A stretch of 64,000 nucleotides of DNA from Pachypanchax playfairii. Its lineage: Eukaryota > Chordata > Actinopteri > Cyprinodontiformes > Aplocheilidae. Made by a program: the position numbers and the translations under genes. This document shows positions 50,523-62,194 of this stretch, piece after piece (position 1 is the stretch's first letter; the number at the start of each line of letters is the position of its first letter). The stretch covers positions 551,597 through 615,596 of the forward strand of contig SSNP01000015.1 in assembly GCA_006937955.1 (NCBI GenBank), in the 5' to 3' direction. The notes below the pieces were generated by a model. That model worked only from the letters and a program-made list of their open reading frames with translations, was not told the DNA's origin and ran no database searches.

Positions 50523-51466
50523 GTAAAACCGACATAGACCAGACCAGTCAAGCATGTCCCACTTGTCCCTTTGGATTGCAGCTCTTTTCAAATTTCCAGG
50601 AATTTCACGAAGATGAAAGAAGTCATATAGATTTAGTTAATATTGTAACTGGTTTTGATATGGAGCTGGTATTCAAAAGGATGGGGGACAATTATAGACA
50701 TGAGTTCCATCACGATCTCATTGTCCTTTTCTGACATGTACAGTACGTTGGCACTTCCAGAAACATCTTCAGCATGGATCTTAACAGAAAGAAATTTTGC
50801 ACGCAAACTTTGAGACCTATTATGTATAACACATACATGTAGTGTTTGTTCCTATTATGGATATTTTAGGTTGAAAGTTGAGAAAGTTACAGGAATCTCA
50901 AAACTGGAGCATAAATCACAACAAGAATGTCACAATACCACAGCAAAAATGAGACAGGTCAATATTATATCATATCAGATCATTTGCATTTTCTCCTCAA
51001 ATTCATCACAATCCCAAACTGCATAGTAAAGAATTTTACTGTTTTGAAATTTAGTGTACTAGTTCGGGATGATCCTCCAGTTCCTAAAGTACCACCGCTG
51101 TGCTAAAGTCAGATACTCTCTTTCAGAAAACTTTTGAATTTGACTAATTTTAGCCCTGAGAGTGACATTAAATCATTTGAATTTACAATTTTAAGCCCTC
51201 TTTACTTGTATTAGCAGCTGTCACAGTATTTGTTGATGCCATTTGGCCTTTATCTATAGCAGGTTTCACACGCTTACTCTGTTGTCTTCACATTTACAAT
51301 CCTATCCCAGCTTCTCATCATTCTGTTTATAAATAATGTAGCATCACTGATGTTGTCTTCAGATGTGTTTTGTGCCTCTGGCAGCGAACACCACGCAGGG
51401 CTGCTCAGCATTTGTTTTTCCATGAGATGGGTTTGTTTTTTCCTTTTTTTTTTTTTCTCCCCACAG
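50523..51466 (+). other. Last intron
   Basis: A 944-bp intron between the membrane and tail exons. Its first 212 nt are open in the exon's frame up to a stop at 50732-50734. No repeats are recognised. It ends in a 13-nt T run and CTCCCCACAG. Confidence 0.85.
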
Positions 51467-51585
51467 GAACGTACTTGACGAACGAAGCCAAAGGAGCGGA
51501 CGATGCACCCGATGCCGACACGGCCATTATCAACGCTGAGGGCAACCACGCGCACGCGGAGGAAAAGAAGGAGTACTTCATTTAG
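51467..51585 (+). CDS. cadm2: CADM2 terminal coding exon, cytoplasmic tail
   Basis: Coding part 119 nt, phase 1 in, stop TAG at 51583-51585. It encodes (G)TYLTNEAKGADDAPDADTA, then IINAEGNHAHAEEKKEYFI. GTYLTNEAKG is the juxtamembrane site that binds protein 4.1-type FERM domains. The C-terminal EYFI is a class II PDZ ligand, known in this family to recruit CASK-type and related scaffolds. The acceptor is TCTCCCCACAG|GAACG. NHAHAEEKKEYFI differs slightly from the mammalian tail as I recall it. Confidence 0.97.
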
Positions 51586-52470
51586 ACTGCGTAGGGAGCC
51601 GTGCAGCTCTCTCCCTCTTCTTTCAGTCTCTGTGTTTCTTATCGTCTGTTTCTGTCTCTCACGCCGCTCCATCACCTCTGGCACTGCCCTCTTCAAGTCA
51701 ACAAGGAGTTTTGCAAGGAGAGACGATCACCATGCATCATTTCTTCTTTTTTTTTTTAAATTCAGTGCGTTTTCGCTCAGCTGCATTATCATCCTTTATT
51801 TCTTTATCATTTCATTTTTTGGCTGTTTTCCGGTCAGTTTGATGCTGCTGATGAAGATGTCCCCTCCTTAGTGTTATGGGTATTTTTTTTTTTTTTGTTT
51901 TTTAAGACAAAAACACACTTTTTCCATTCTTTTCCCACCAAGCGGACACATATTATAATCCCGTGTTCACAAACACATATCTCACATCGACACGGTGCCT
52001 AAAAATACAGACGCCATCAAACTTTTGTCAATGCCTTCATGTATCGCCTGTCAGTAGCAATGTAAATGCTTTTGTAGACCATTTCATTGCTTAGCTCAGC
52101 TTTTAACTATGGATTGCGTCTTTTTTTAATTATTATTCAATGAAGATCTGTGCTGTTCACGCCTTATGTGTATCACACTGAATATGATACTTTTAGACAA
52201 TTCACCGCTCCGAAACCCCCGTCCCTTTTAAATACAGACTTGTAATTATTAAACAAGTGGACCCTCTGTAAGATAAGAAGGAGGTTTTGTGTAACACTGT
52301 AGCAAGGTCTGTCGGATACATGTATAATATGATTTTCACTATTAGGGTAGGAGTAATAAACAAAGGGTAGTGCCGTATTGTTTAGAGAAGAGAACACGCC
52401 AAAAATCTATATGAAAGATGCTAGATGATCCATTCCATCAACTCGAATAAATATTTGCTAAAAATGCTGT
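51586..52470 (+). other. cadm2: Proximal 3' UTR
   Basis: Sequence after the stop codon, with no further gene start nearby. AATAAA hexamers occur at 52355-52360 and 52446-52451, either of which could give a short transcript end. CADM2 transcripts in mammals have long 3' UTRs, so the true end may be several kb further. The assignment is by position only. Confidence 0.55.
52446..52451 (+). terminator. Candidate polyadenylation signal
   Basis: AATAAA within CTCGAATAAATATTTGC, 861 nt after the stop codon. It is canonical in sequence but unproven; another copy lies at 52355-52360. Confidence 0.35.
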
Positions 52471-53573
52471 TTACGTTCATCTGCACTGTGCTGCAGTTTA
52501 GCGAGACATCTGGAAACATCATCCGGAACTCACGGTAGTTTGTGTTTTACATAAAAGGGTTTAGATGTACAGAAAGAATCAAACCTTTTTTGTTTTTCTA
52601 TGCTGTATAAATTGTATGAAAAATTAGTTTACTTTTCACTTTTAGGAAATTACTTCATGTTTATGTCACAATGAGGTCACAGATTAAAAAGTACCTCTTG
52701 AAATTTTGTCATGAATCATTAGATGTTGCAAAACAAACAAAAAAAAGCTTAAAGAAGAACAGTAACTGTGTGTATAGAACTTCTTTTATACATCTTTCAG
52801 TCATTTTGATTGATGCCTCAAATGAGCTTGAGGCGCAGGCAGCTTTCGTAGGTAATAATCAAAAACAGAAATAGTGACATGAGTTCGACTGCCACTTTCC
52901 AGTTCATGTTTTAACGAAGTTAAACTGCTGTTTCCAAATTCATCAGGCTTTTTAAATTTCAGATTTATTCTCTTTCTGAAAAAGTTGAAGTTTTATTTTC
53001 CCATTATCAAGTTTTAAAGAAAAGAAAATGGAAGAAAGTGAGTAAAACAAAACGATTTGATTCAAGTGTTTGGTCGTGGATCTGCAAGGGCCCCATTTCT
53101 GAAATATATTAAAAGTGGAGACAAACAGAAAAGCACAAAAATGTCTGAATGATTTACTGTGTTTCTTTGCCAACAACTGAATCGCCTTGGGAATGGTTCT
53201 AATTAAGAGTTAAGATTAAAACGCAGCAATGTGGATATTTTTAATATATACTAAATATTTTTTGTTATAGCTATAAAAAAAATTACTGAATTTTGTTGCT
53301 TCAAATTTGATCACACTCCCTGCTGTATATTGTGTCTGCTGAAATGTGGTTAACTGCGAAAAAATGGCTGGTAAATTCTGGACTCCTGTATTCCTTTTAA
53401 TTTGTAAATAAGCCACATTTTGTTTTTACCTAGAAGACTTCAAATCAAATGTGTTTGGTTTTTGTACAAGGCATTTATCTAATTTTGGTACAACACATCA
53501 GCATGTTTTATTCAGTTCTTTTTTTATGCTTATTTATTTAAACTGAAGTTGTTTCATCACAGTGAAGGTGTAA

Positions 53574-54108
53574 CCCCTCCTTTCCACCGGACGCGTCAGC
53601 AGCACGTAATGTCAGTGAAGCGTAATACGCGGCTGATAGCCGTATTACGCGTATAGCCGCAATTAAAGTCAGTGGGACGGTTTCCATCAGGCACAAAGCA
53701 GCAGGAATCGGACACGTCTAAGAAGCATAGTGTCGCAGCCTTCACGCAGCAGTTCTATTTTTTATGCTTCTAAAACACGTCAAGCTCAGCAGTTTAGTTT
53801 GGACCAGACAGGAAATCAGGCAATCGTACCCACAAGTTTCAAAATAAAAAGGATACGTGCAGATTTCAGGTGTGAAAATAAACCACATACCTTCTGGATA
53901 CATGTTGTTGTCTTTCTCCCTGCTTGTTGTTGTGTGTACTGACATATTCACACGTGATTTTGTAATTCTCATGTGATTTCGGGATCTCCCAGGACCAGCT
54001 GGATGGAACAATTTAAAGTACATGATAGGCGTTTAAAATGCTTCGGGTGGAAAGGAACACGTGGCTGATTTCGCAAGAAAAATGTGCCACGCCGGTGAAA
54101 AGGAGGGG
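53574..54108. mobile_element. Harbinger-like MITE, better preserved copy
   Basis: The left end CCCCTCCTTTCCACCGG and the reverse of the right end, CCCCTCCTTTTCACCGG, differ at one base. TAA flanks both sides (53571-53573 and 54109-54111), fitting the 3-bp TWA duplications of PIF/Harbinger elements. The 535-bp body shares long strings with 43641-44200. No transposase is encoded. Confidence 0.72.
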
Positions 54109-56881
54109 TAAATGTTTGAGGAGGTAATGGCTAACTGTAGCATGCTCTCAAGTGCGGTAAAGCTGAAGGACAGAAACCTCCCAAAATACATTTTAAAAAT
54201 TGTATTCAGTGAGACGTTATTGCAAGTAAGGGTTTATCCACAGAAGTAAAAGAAAATATGTTTATCAAAACTATAAACTATTCAGAAACATTTCCAAGCA
54301 AAAATATACAGTAAAACAGTGAGAAATGTTAGAATTACTTGATACAATAAAACAAACGGAACTTGTAGAAAAATTCATTATTTGTACATTTCCGTTGTCC
54401 TTCTTGTTGCAGAAAGCTGGATGACGTGCTCTCCGGTGAAAACACTAAAGTCCCAAAATAAAAGCACTAATCTACTTGGAAGGAGCAAATTATTACCAAG
54501 GGCAATAAAAAGTGGGCCCAGCTGTCTCCAGTTTGGTGGCCAATTTACAATATTATGCAAATAAGGCTAGCTGGTAAGGTTACTGATCGAGAGCTGCTGT
54601 AGTGCATGAAAATCTCAGCTATCGGCTCATTTCTCACCCGCTGCAGCTAACGTAGGAATTCAGGTTTACGTTGCAGTTTGAATAATCCTGAGTTGTGGGG
54701 GGGGATTGTTTTCTTGTTCTCAGAGATGTTCTCATTTCTCAAGTCGAACTGATGAATTCAAAGCTTTTAAAACTGTGAGTTGCTCCTTTTATGTGAGCTG
54801 AACTCATCACTCATTGAAGGAGCAGCTCAATACAGTTCCAAAGCTTTGAACTTTGAGTACGAGGTGAGAAAACTCCTTCAAATAGAAAAGTCCAATCACC
54901 TTTTTAAAAAAAAAATAATAATAATAAAAAAAACTCAGGATCACAATATCCTGAATGACTGAATCTACACCAACATATTGAAGTTCTGATATCAAAATGC
55001 TACCACATTGTAGAGACTTTTTATCATGTAATATTAAAAACAAGTTTACTTTTATCATCACCGCAGACCTTCTGTATTTGCCTTTACTCACTATGTGTGT
55101 AGCTACATCTTAACTCTTCTGTCTTAAATCACTGTGTTGGGATTTTGAGGACAGACTGCAGGTCAGCAGTAAAGAACTGGTGTTGGCTTAAAAAAAAAGA
55201 AGGTGCCATGTAATAAATTATGCACTCTGATCAGATCATTACAAACGTCTTAGTAAATATAAATGAGTGTTTTTGTTCAGCCCTCTAGAAATTACTTGTA
55301 AATATAGGTTTTGACACATATTTGATTCATTGGCTTTTAAAAATCATTAGACCAAACCTTTATTTTGAAACAGTCTGATACCACCATGCACTATTTTACT
55401 TCACAGATTCAGCTCTATAGCTCTGCTTTAATCTTATCAGTCTTTCATTGCTGTCGTCAGTTCAAACTAAGCTTTAAAAGAAAATATCTTTTATTTCCTG
55501 TTTATATATCGGTTTGGTCAATATTTGCAAGACCATGGGCCTCTAATTCCACCCTGGCAGCAAGTCAATTATATCACTAAATGTGGGTGCGGTGTTATTT
55601 TCACTGGGAACAAGCCCATTTTCGGGGATTGTTTTGTTCTAATTTCCTCCAGATCAACTCGTTCTTTTTTCTCCTCCCCCATCTGTTTGAGGTTTGTGTG
55701 GCGCTGCTGAATTTGAGCATTTATGCAGATGAAGCAGGGAAAGAAAACTGGTTGCAATTTTGGCATGAAATTGCATGTAATTCAGTGAACAATTTTCATG
55801 TTGGTGAAGGCTCGTACAGACGAGGGCAAAGCTACAATTTGTACTGTTGTCTAGTTCTGGCCAACAAACAACCATTTCTTGATTTAGTTTTGCTGATGGT
55901 AAAAAAATACATAATAAATCCTGTTAGATTTTCATGAATCTTAAAAAGTTCTGCTGACAAAAGACTCATGAGAACTCAGAGGAGAGCTCGTTATGTGTTT
56001 ATTCGTCTGGAATCTCCTTCTGCCTCTCTTAAAAAAAAAAAAAAAGCCGTATTAGACAAACTGAGACAACAGGTGTTTATTAACGTTTGCTGATGCTGCA
56101 ATATTTGTATAATTTCAGATCAATTCTTTACAATTCCACTTACCCTGGTACAGTAAGTTGCAACACTTACATGCAATGGACTTGCTGCCAGCTCAGGAAA
56201 TTGGATGCCCATATAAGGACAGAAAAACGTCACTTCCTGAATATAAGATATGAAAATGATGGTTGCTGTGGGTTACAATCAGATTGTTTTTATTGTAGTG
56301 GTTGTAATAACTCCTGATTTTACTCAGTGTGCTCTCCACAGCTGTGACACCACGCCCACCTCTCCTCTCGCCCTTCGTACGTCTCTGCTGTACAGTTTGG
56401 CTTCAGTGCAATCCTTGGTTTTCCCTGCAATATTAACACTAGCAACAATCTGACCAGTTTCTATGCTGTCACACTGCGGACAACGTGACACAATCGCATG
56501 TAGTGATGTGCTGTTTTTATTCTTCCTATTTGTTTTTTGGGTTTGTTTCTTTTTTGCATCTCAGGAACATTTAGATTTTTTTTTTTGGTTTGTTTTCTGC
56601 TTCGAAATGGGGAATATTGTGCACTTATCACTCTGCTAGTCCCCTTTATGCTGACACCATGTATTTGTTGAGTTTGAGATTACTACAAATGTTAATAAAA
56701 TTATCCAGTGATTCTTCAGTAACTCTGTCACCTTGCTCTCATTGTACAAACCTTAATTTAAAATCACTGACCTGGAAATACGATGACTTATATAGAAAAC
56801 CATTTACATAAACTCACACTTAGGGAAAATTTAGAGTTGTTTATTAACCTATTTTGCATGTTTTTTGTTTCAAACATCCAC

Positions 56882-57001
56882 ACGTGCACAGGGAGAACAT
56901 GCAAACTCCACGCTAACAGGGTCCTGGCTGGTTCTGAACTCAGGACCTTATCGCTGCAAGGCAACATTGCTCCCTACCACCATGCACCACCATGCAGCCC
57001 A
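56882..57001 (+). repeat. Tail fragment of a common fish L2/SINE-like repeat
   Basis: CACAGGGAGAACATGCAAAC, TCAGGACCTTATCGCTGCAA and CACCATGCAGCCC reproduce the end of a repeat found throughout teleost genomes (pattern recognition, not a search). Confidence 0.6.
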
Positions 57002-57104
57002 AAGTGATATGTAAATGTTTTTCTAAACATTTTCTAGTGTATTACATTCCTCATTACATGATTACTTTGGCACAATGGAGAATTTCCTGCTGGAAAAAGT
57101 ACTA

Positions 57105-57720
57105 CAATCTCAGAAATAGAGGTACGAGACAAGAACAATTTTGTACCTATCGCTACATTTTTTTAAGTTTTCCCTCAAAAGTACAATATTGGTCTGATAT
57201 AACTGATATTAAGTACAAATGTGTACCATTTCTACTGCAGCTGCAAGCCTAGGCTGGTTAATCTCCATTTTATTAAGTTTTAAGCATCATTTCATAGGGT
57301 ACAAAAATGGACTTGAACTAAAGGGAACACCCCCATCAACAAGACGGGTACAAATTCTTGTCGCTGGGGGTTTTCCTTTTGGAGAGACATTCCTGTACCC
57401 TTTAGTCCAAGTCCATTGTTGTACCTTATGAAGTTGTTCCAGTAAAACAGTAAAATTGTGTCACTTTCTGAAGTCTAAAACCAACATTTAAAACACAATA
57501 TTAAAAATGATGATGAAACTTAATAAAATAGAGATTAACCAGCCTTGGCTAGGCTTGCAGGTCGAAATGGTACAAATTTGTACTTTATATCAGGTTGAAC
57601 CCTCATGGGCACTTCTGGCTTTTTCAAGACCAATATTGTACTTTTAAGGGAACATTTCTTTAAAAAATGCACCTATAGGTACAAAAATGTTCCTGTCTTG
57701 TACCTCTATTTCTGAGAGTG
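57105..57720. mobile_element. Inverted-repeat MITE with 'TCTCAGAAATAGAGGTAC' ends
   Basis: The left end TCTCAGAAATAGAGGTACGA and the reverse of the right end, TCTCAGAAATAGAGGTACAA, match. Homology of the arms continues inward for about 190 nt: AAGTACAATATTGGTCTGAT against AAGTACAATATTGGTCTTGA, and GGTTAATCTCCATTTTATTA against GGTTAATCTCTATTTTATTA. The centre (about 57290-57510) holds a further inverted pair around GGGTACAAAAATGGACTTG and CAAGTCCATTGTTGTACC. It is 616 bp and has no coding capacity or clear target duplication. Confidence 0.72.
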
Positions 57721-58263
57721 CACATTTTGATGCCGCTGATCATACACATGCTTGAGAAAACAGAATTCTACACAGATAACCTTAAAATGCCAAATTCACA
57801 GCAGTGTAAAGGTTCATAAAGTTACATTCACATGAAATGCTGGGAAACTTTTAGAGATAGGAGCCATTTTAAAAAGACAGCTCACTTTTAGTTTTAGCAG
57901 TTTGGATTAGCCATTAGCTCAGCTGTTATCAGTTTCTCCAAACTGAAGCAGTTCCAGAATTTCCTAACAACAAGATAACAATTATCTTAAACTTTTATGC
58001 AGAAATCCACTTCAAAATGTTCCTTTCAAAATTAAATCCCTTCAAAGCCTTTAACTGTCACTGTTCATGTGTTTAGAAACCAGCTGGATACAAAATACAT
58101 CCATTTTTCAGAGGAAAGAGGTTACATACATAAGTATTCCACAATAAACTTAATTCAAAACCAAGATTAGAACTTAAACGTGTTAGTTTAGCTTCTGTAT
58201 CACGATGAAATAAGAGGTTTCAGATCAAACTGCGAAGAAGAAGCTTGATTGGTTGGTGTTTTA

Positions 58264-58680
58264 TTTCCAACCTGTCCACACATTATACGACCGTATAGGT
58301 CGATTTTGAAAGCTCCAAAAAATACGACCTGTGTGAGCGTTTTCAAACTACCTGTCGGAGTGTTTTCCGGGCTCCGCCGCGACGTACTACCGACAACGCA
58401 TGCGCGCACCTTACCAGAGGAGCTGACAAATACGCAAGCGTGAAGTTTCACTCTGTTCAGCCGAACAAAACAAAAATTCTGCAGATATGTCTCATTTTAA
58501 TACAACGGTTAGCTTTAAAATGTAAAGGTACATATGGGCACACGATAAAGCCGAATATTTAACGTTAAAAAGCGGATTGGTTAAGTTTAGGGCATGCAGA
58601 TAGGGGTCGCATACGGATTATAGTGTCGTTTTCAAAATCGACCAATGCGGTCGTATTTCACGTGAGGTCGGGCTGTTTCC
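58264..58680. mobile_element. Inverted-repeat element (class uncertain)
   Basis: TACGACCGTATAGGTCGATT with TTGAAA at 58286-58311 is matched in reverse by TACGACCGCATTGGTCGATT with TTGAAA at 58628-58655. The arms are therefore nearly identical over ~26 nt and weaker outside. The GC-rich, CpG-containing interior (about 58360-58440) contrasts with the AT-rich surroundings. The outer limits are approximate. Confidence 0.5.
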
Positions 58681-59769
58681 CGTGTTCGTGGGATGTATTA
58701 TTCAACCAATTTAAAGGTTTGTTTGTATGAAATGGAAAATTGTTGAATAAATAGTTCGTAAGATATCTTTATAAGCCTGATTCCATTTTTTAAGTCATCA
58801 TCTCTCCCCTTAGAAGCCACAAAATTCAGTTTATTTCTAATTTGATAAAAACAAGCACTGATGCTACAAAATAAGACCTTAAAAAAAACAAGTTGAATTT
58901 GTCCACATGAGGATCTGTGTGTGAACACAGACATGCTTCTGAAAACACAAGCGACACCGTGCACACATGTTCATGAATGTTTATTAACAGGAATAATTCA
59001 TGTTGTGCTTCTGCTCTGAGTCTGTAGTCGCGGTGCGATTCAATACAATTTGTCATGTGGAGCCTTAAAAACATCTCAGGTATCGTTCCCAACATTCGTC
59101 TTCAATACTTGTGTATAAAACTTGCATAAAAATTGTGTAAAAAACATTATTCAAAATAATTAGTTGTGTTGAAAAAGAAGTTCAAGAATCTGAAAAGCAT
59201 CACTTTTAAAATACAAGAAGTTCTTTTAAAAATTAAAATGATCAAATGCCCTTTTTATTACTCTCACAGACTTCTATACTATATTTATATTTGTATTTGC
59301 AGTCTTTAGAACCTGAACGTTCATGTTAGTTCCCTTCACACAGGACGGTGACCCTGCTGTGACCCGGATCGTCTTAGGAAGGTCTAAAGATGCAGCAGAC
59401 TTCCTGTTCTTCACCATATGGTTATGAGGTTGTGGTGGTTTATCACTGTGGCAGTGACATGAGCCTCCTGCTTCACTAATATCACATCGTAACATTGTAG
59501 TAATCTACTAGTGTGTTGCTTCATTCTGATACAAATCAGGAGTTGGCCGTCCAAATGCTCAGAAGTCGCTGTGATTGTGGGTTTTTTGGGGCCTTCAACA
59601 TAATGTAAAGAGTTATATTTCTTGATTTCACCTTCTGTTCAGCGACTAATAGTTAAATCTGAAATAAAGCAAGAATTAAAGCTTGTAATAACCTGGATCC
59701 ATCTTCCATTTTCTGGTCTCCAGGAGGTGGGGTTACATCCTGGACATGTTAGCATTCCATCACAGTTTC

Positions 59770-59798
59770 TCACACACACACACACACACACACACACA
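59770..59798. repeat. (CA)n microsatellite
   Basis: About 14 CA units immediately before the GGGGACC element. Confidence 0.9.
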
Positions 59799-59799
59799 A

Positions 59800-60085
59800 G
59801 TGTGTTTTGGTATCCTTATGGGGACCGTCCATTGACTTCCATTGATTTTAGTAACTAGATTTATACCTAACCCAAACCCTTTTCCTAACCTTAACCATTA
59901 CTGATCTATAACTAACCCTAAGACTAACTAAAACTCTATTCACACCATACCTATAAACCTAACCCCTAACCCTAAAAAGGGGAGTCCCCCTCATGGGGAC
60001 CAGGCTTCGGTCCCCACAAGAACCCTCGGACCCCAGAAAGATAGTAAAAGTCAGGAAACGGGTCCCCAGGAGGTCAGAAATACAA

Positions 60086-60087
<2 letters not shown>
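59800..60087. mobile_element. Non-autonomous element with TATCCTTATGGGGACC motif, set between CA runs
   Basis: Starts GTGTTTTGGTATCCTTATGG and contains CCTCATGGGGACC, GGTCCCCACAAG and GGTCCCCAGGAGG. Between them are many CCTAACC/CCCTAA-like units (about 59870-59975). It is flanked by CA tracts on both sides (59770-59798 and 60088-60126). I recognise this as a frequent teleost repeat that is usually embedded in CA microsatellites. The telomere-like units are interspersed, not a tandem array. Confidence 0.6.

Positions 60088-60126
<39 letters not shown>
60088..60126. repeat. (CA)n microsatellite
   Basis: About 19 CA units directly after the GGGGACC element. Confidence 0.93.
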
Positions 60127-60132
<6 letters not shown>

Positions 60133-60134
60133 CC

Positions 60135-60262
60135 AGTCAACCCCAATATGCATGTTTGGTCTGTTGGAGAAAACCAGCGCACCCGAAAATCCAGGCATGT
60201 ACAGGAAGAACATGGAAACTCCAAAAAACTAAAGGCCCACTGGATTCAAACCTGCAACCTTC
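60135..60262 (+). repeat. Tail fragment of a common fish L2/SINE-like repeat
   Basis: AATATGCATGTTTGGTCTGT, GGAAGAACATGGAAACTCCA and TTCAAACCTGCAACCTTCTG follow the same order as the repeat at 56882-57001, with more divergence. Confidence 0.5.
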
Positions 60263-61555
60263 TGCAAGGTACGCAACTGAAAATGTATTTTTCTTGTATA
60301 ATGAATAATGTTTTTGTTTGTTTGTTAGCGTTTGTTTCAGTCGGTGCCTTATGTCTATGCTTGAAGCTGCGAGACCTTGTTTTCTTTGCGTCTTCAAGAA
60401 AATATCTAGCTTGTGTATTTTTTTTTAATCGGGTTGCACATGGAGGTTAAAAAATTCTGAATGATGTCTGAATGTTTCAAATTAATCCAGAGCAAATGAC
60501 TTATTTTAACAGTATAACTTCTTAGAGATTCTGTAAAAATTCTTGGATTTCATTCTTTGAAATTTCCAAGAATTCAGCAATAAAATCCCCCAAACTGAGT
60601 AACATTTTAGCCACTTGCAAAAGGCCTTTAACACTTGTGGTCACATTCAGTAAACTCCTTCAGGATGTGACGGTCGTTTGCTCCCTAACTGCATTTGGAG
60701 ACTGAGCATAAATCCAGGAAAAGGCGGCGCACATAAAAAGAGATATAAAAGAAGGAGTGAGAGAGGAAAAGGTGAGGATGCACCCGAGCTTGAAAGACAG
60801 AAGGAAGAGCCATCCACCGTTTCCAGTGAATCAGAGGATGATGACTGAGGGGGGAATTAGGTAATGGCGATGAGATGTCATGTTAGACTGTAAGAAAGCA
60901 GCTGCAATCAGCCCATCTGTCAGGAATAAATACAGCCTGGTGAGGGCTGCATTCCTGCAGCTGGAGTATGATTCCTCCACTGATGGAAAGTGAGGGGTCA
61001 GTGAAAAACTCAATTACCTCTCAATCAATTGGAGCAGTTTGGTGAGCTGGCACAGGAAGATCGAAAAAGACCAGAAAAAAATTGCTTTTCATGCAAAAGT
61101 TAGTTTGCATAAATGATTTTTATCCCACCTCGGTTGAGCAGCAGTTGGCTGCACAACCAGCTTGCACAAATGTTCCCCATGGGGAAAATTATGTTAAAAC
61201 TTGTCTGAATGTGCAAAGGGATTGTTTTTGTTTTGGTTTTTTTTTTGTATGTTGTGTTCCAGTTTTAAAAATGGGGTTGAGACAGGTGGGATGACAGAAA
61301 CAGTTGATTTGATCATAGGAAAATAAAAAAAAACAAATGAAGACTATTGGGTTTTCATAAAGCCCAAAGTTACCTGGATATCTTGAGGTGTGTATTGTCA
61401 CAACACCCGACTGGCATTTCACATTTTAAAAATTTGCCACCCTTTTCCAAATATGTGCCCCTATCTGGGACCCCCCCCAAAAAAGATTTTCTAGAAACGC
61501 CCCTCACCATTAGCTTGTCAATCAGAACTGTGTTCCTCCAAGTTGAGGCAACTAA

Positions 61556-62146
61556 GGGTGCATTCCCACCAGCCCTGTTTAGTCCGCTTAAATCGAACTC
61601 TAGTTCGTTTGTACATAAAGTCCGGTTCAGTTGGGGAGGTGTGAACGGGCAACCAAACTCTGATTCGGACCAAACAATTGAACTCTAGTACGCCTAAAAA
61701 CGTGGGTCTCGGTTCGATTGAAACAAACTCTGGTGCAGTTTGATTGCATGTGTGAACGGAACCGCACTGGGACCGCACCAAAAGCAGGAAGTGGACTATA
61801 TTGTGTAGTCCTCTGTCTTGTTATCAACTCATTCTGAGTCCAGTGCTGCAGAATATTGAGCTGCTGCATTCAACAAACACAAAAGATCCCAAAACCACCA
61901 GAATCTGCTGCTAGTCCATGTTTGTTTATGTTTCACTCTCCCGCGGCAGCACCAGGAAGTGCAGTAACAAGTAGTGCAGAAACTCTGCAGCGCCACCACA
62001 GGCGGGGGTGTAACATGCTCCAAAGGTTGTTCGGTTCATAAACTGCAGTATGAATCCAAACCGCACCAACTAAAAACAGCAACAATGTTGAAATTTTGGT
62101 CCCCAATCGAACCGAGTCCACCGGACTATCAGGTGTGAATACAGCC
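61556..62146. mobile_element. MITE with TAA duplications (Harbinger-like)
   Basis: The left end is GGGTGCATTCCCACC and the reverse of the right end GGCTGTATTCACACC. TAA flanks both ends (61553-61555 and 62147-62149). Sub-terminal blocks also match in inverted order: TTTAGTCCGCTTAAATCGAA against GATAGTCCGGTGGACTCGGT. It is 591 bp and non-coding. The 113- and 87-codon open frames across it are chance. Confidence 0.65.
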
Positions 62147-62194
62147 TAAAAAAGCCACATACAAGATATTTGTTCCATAATCTTTTCACTAAAA

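Larger units (their letters stand above)
8958..51585 (+). other. cadm2: Gene span: CADM2-type cell adhesion molecule (eight 3' coding exons)
   Basis: This is the overall extent of the spliced gene visible here. Eight exons join in frame to about 358 residues: the end of Ig1, all of Ig2 and Ig3, the stalk, one membrane helix and the tail. The family mediates homophilic and heterophilic cell-cell contacts, mainly at neuronal synapses and axons. The call of CADM2 rather than CADM1, 3 or 4 rests on recalled family sequence: ALRDNRIELVRASW in Ig1, VMWTKDGGELPD in Ig3, DPNAL before the membrane helix and GTYLTNEAKGADDAPDADTA in the tail. All internal borders are phase 1 except the 81-bp intron inside Ig3, which is phase 2. 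Signal peptide, promoter and the first half of Ig1 are outside the window. The a/b paralog cannot be assigned. Confidence 0.93.

Noticed and set aside
51274..51696. 140-codon open frame on the minus strand
   Set aside because: It overlaps the terminal cadm2 exon in antisense; the sense strand has conserved coding, this one none.
55581..55937. 118-codon open frame
   Set aside because: No recognisable domain, no splice context, and a composition typical of AT-rich non-coding DNA.
59870..59975. Interstitial telomeric array
   Set aside because: CCTAACC/CCCTAA-like units are irregular and belong to a dispersed repeat, not a tandem TTAGGG array.
61347..61688. 113-codon open frame
   Set aside because: It runs from unique DNA into the Harbinger-like MITE at 61556; it is a chance frame.
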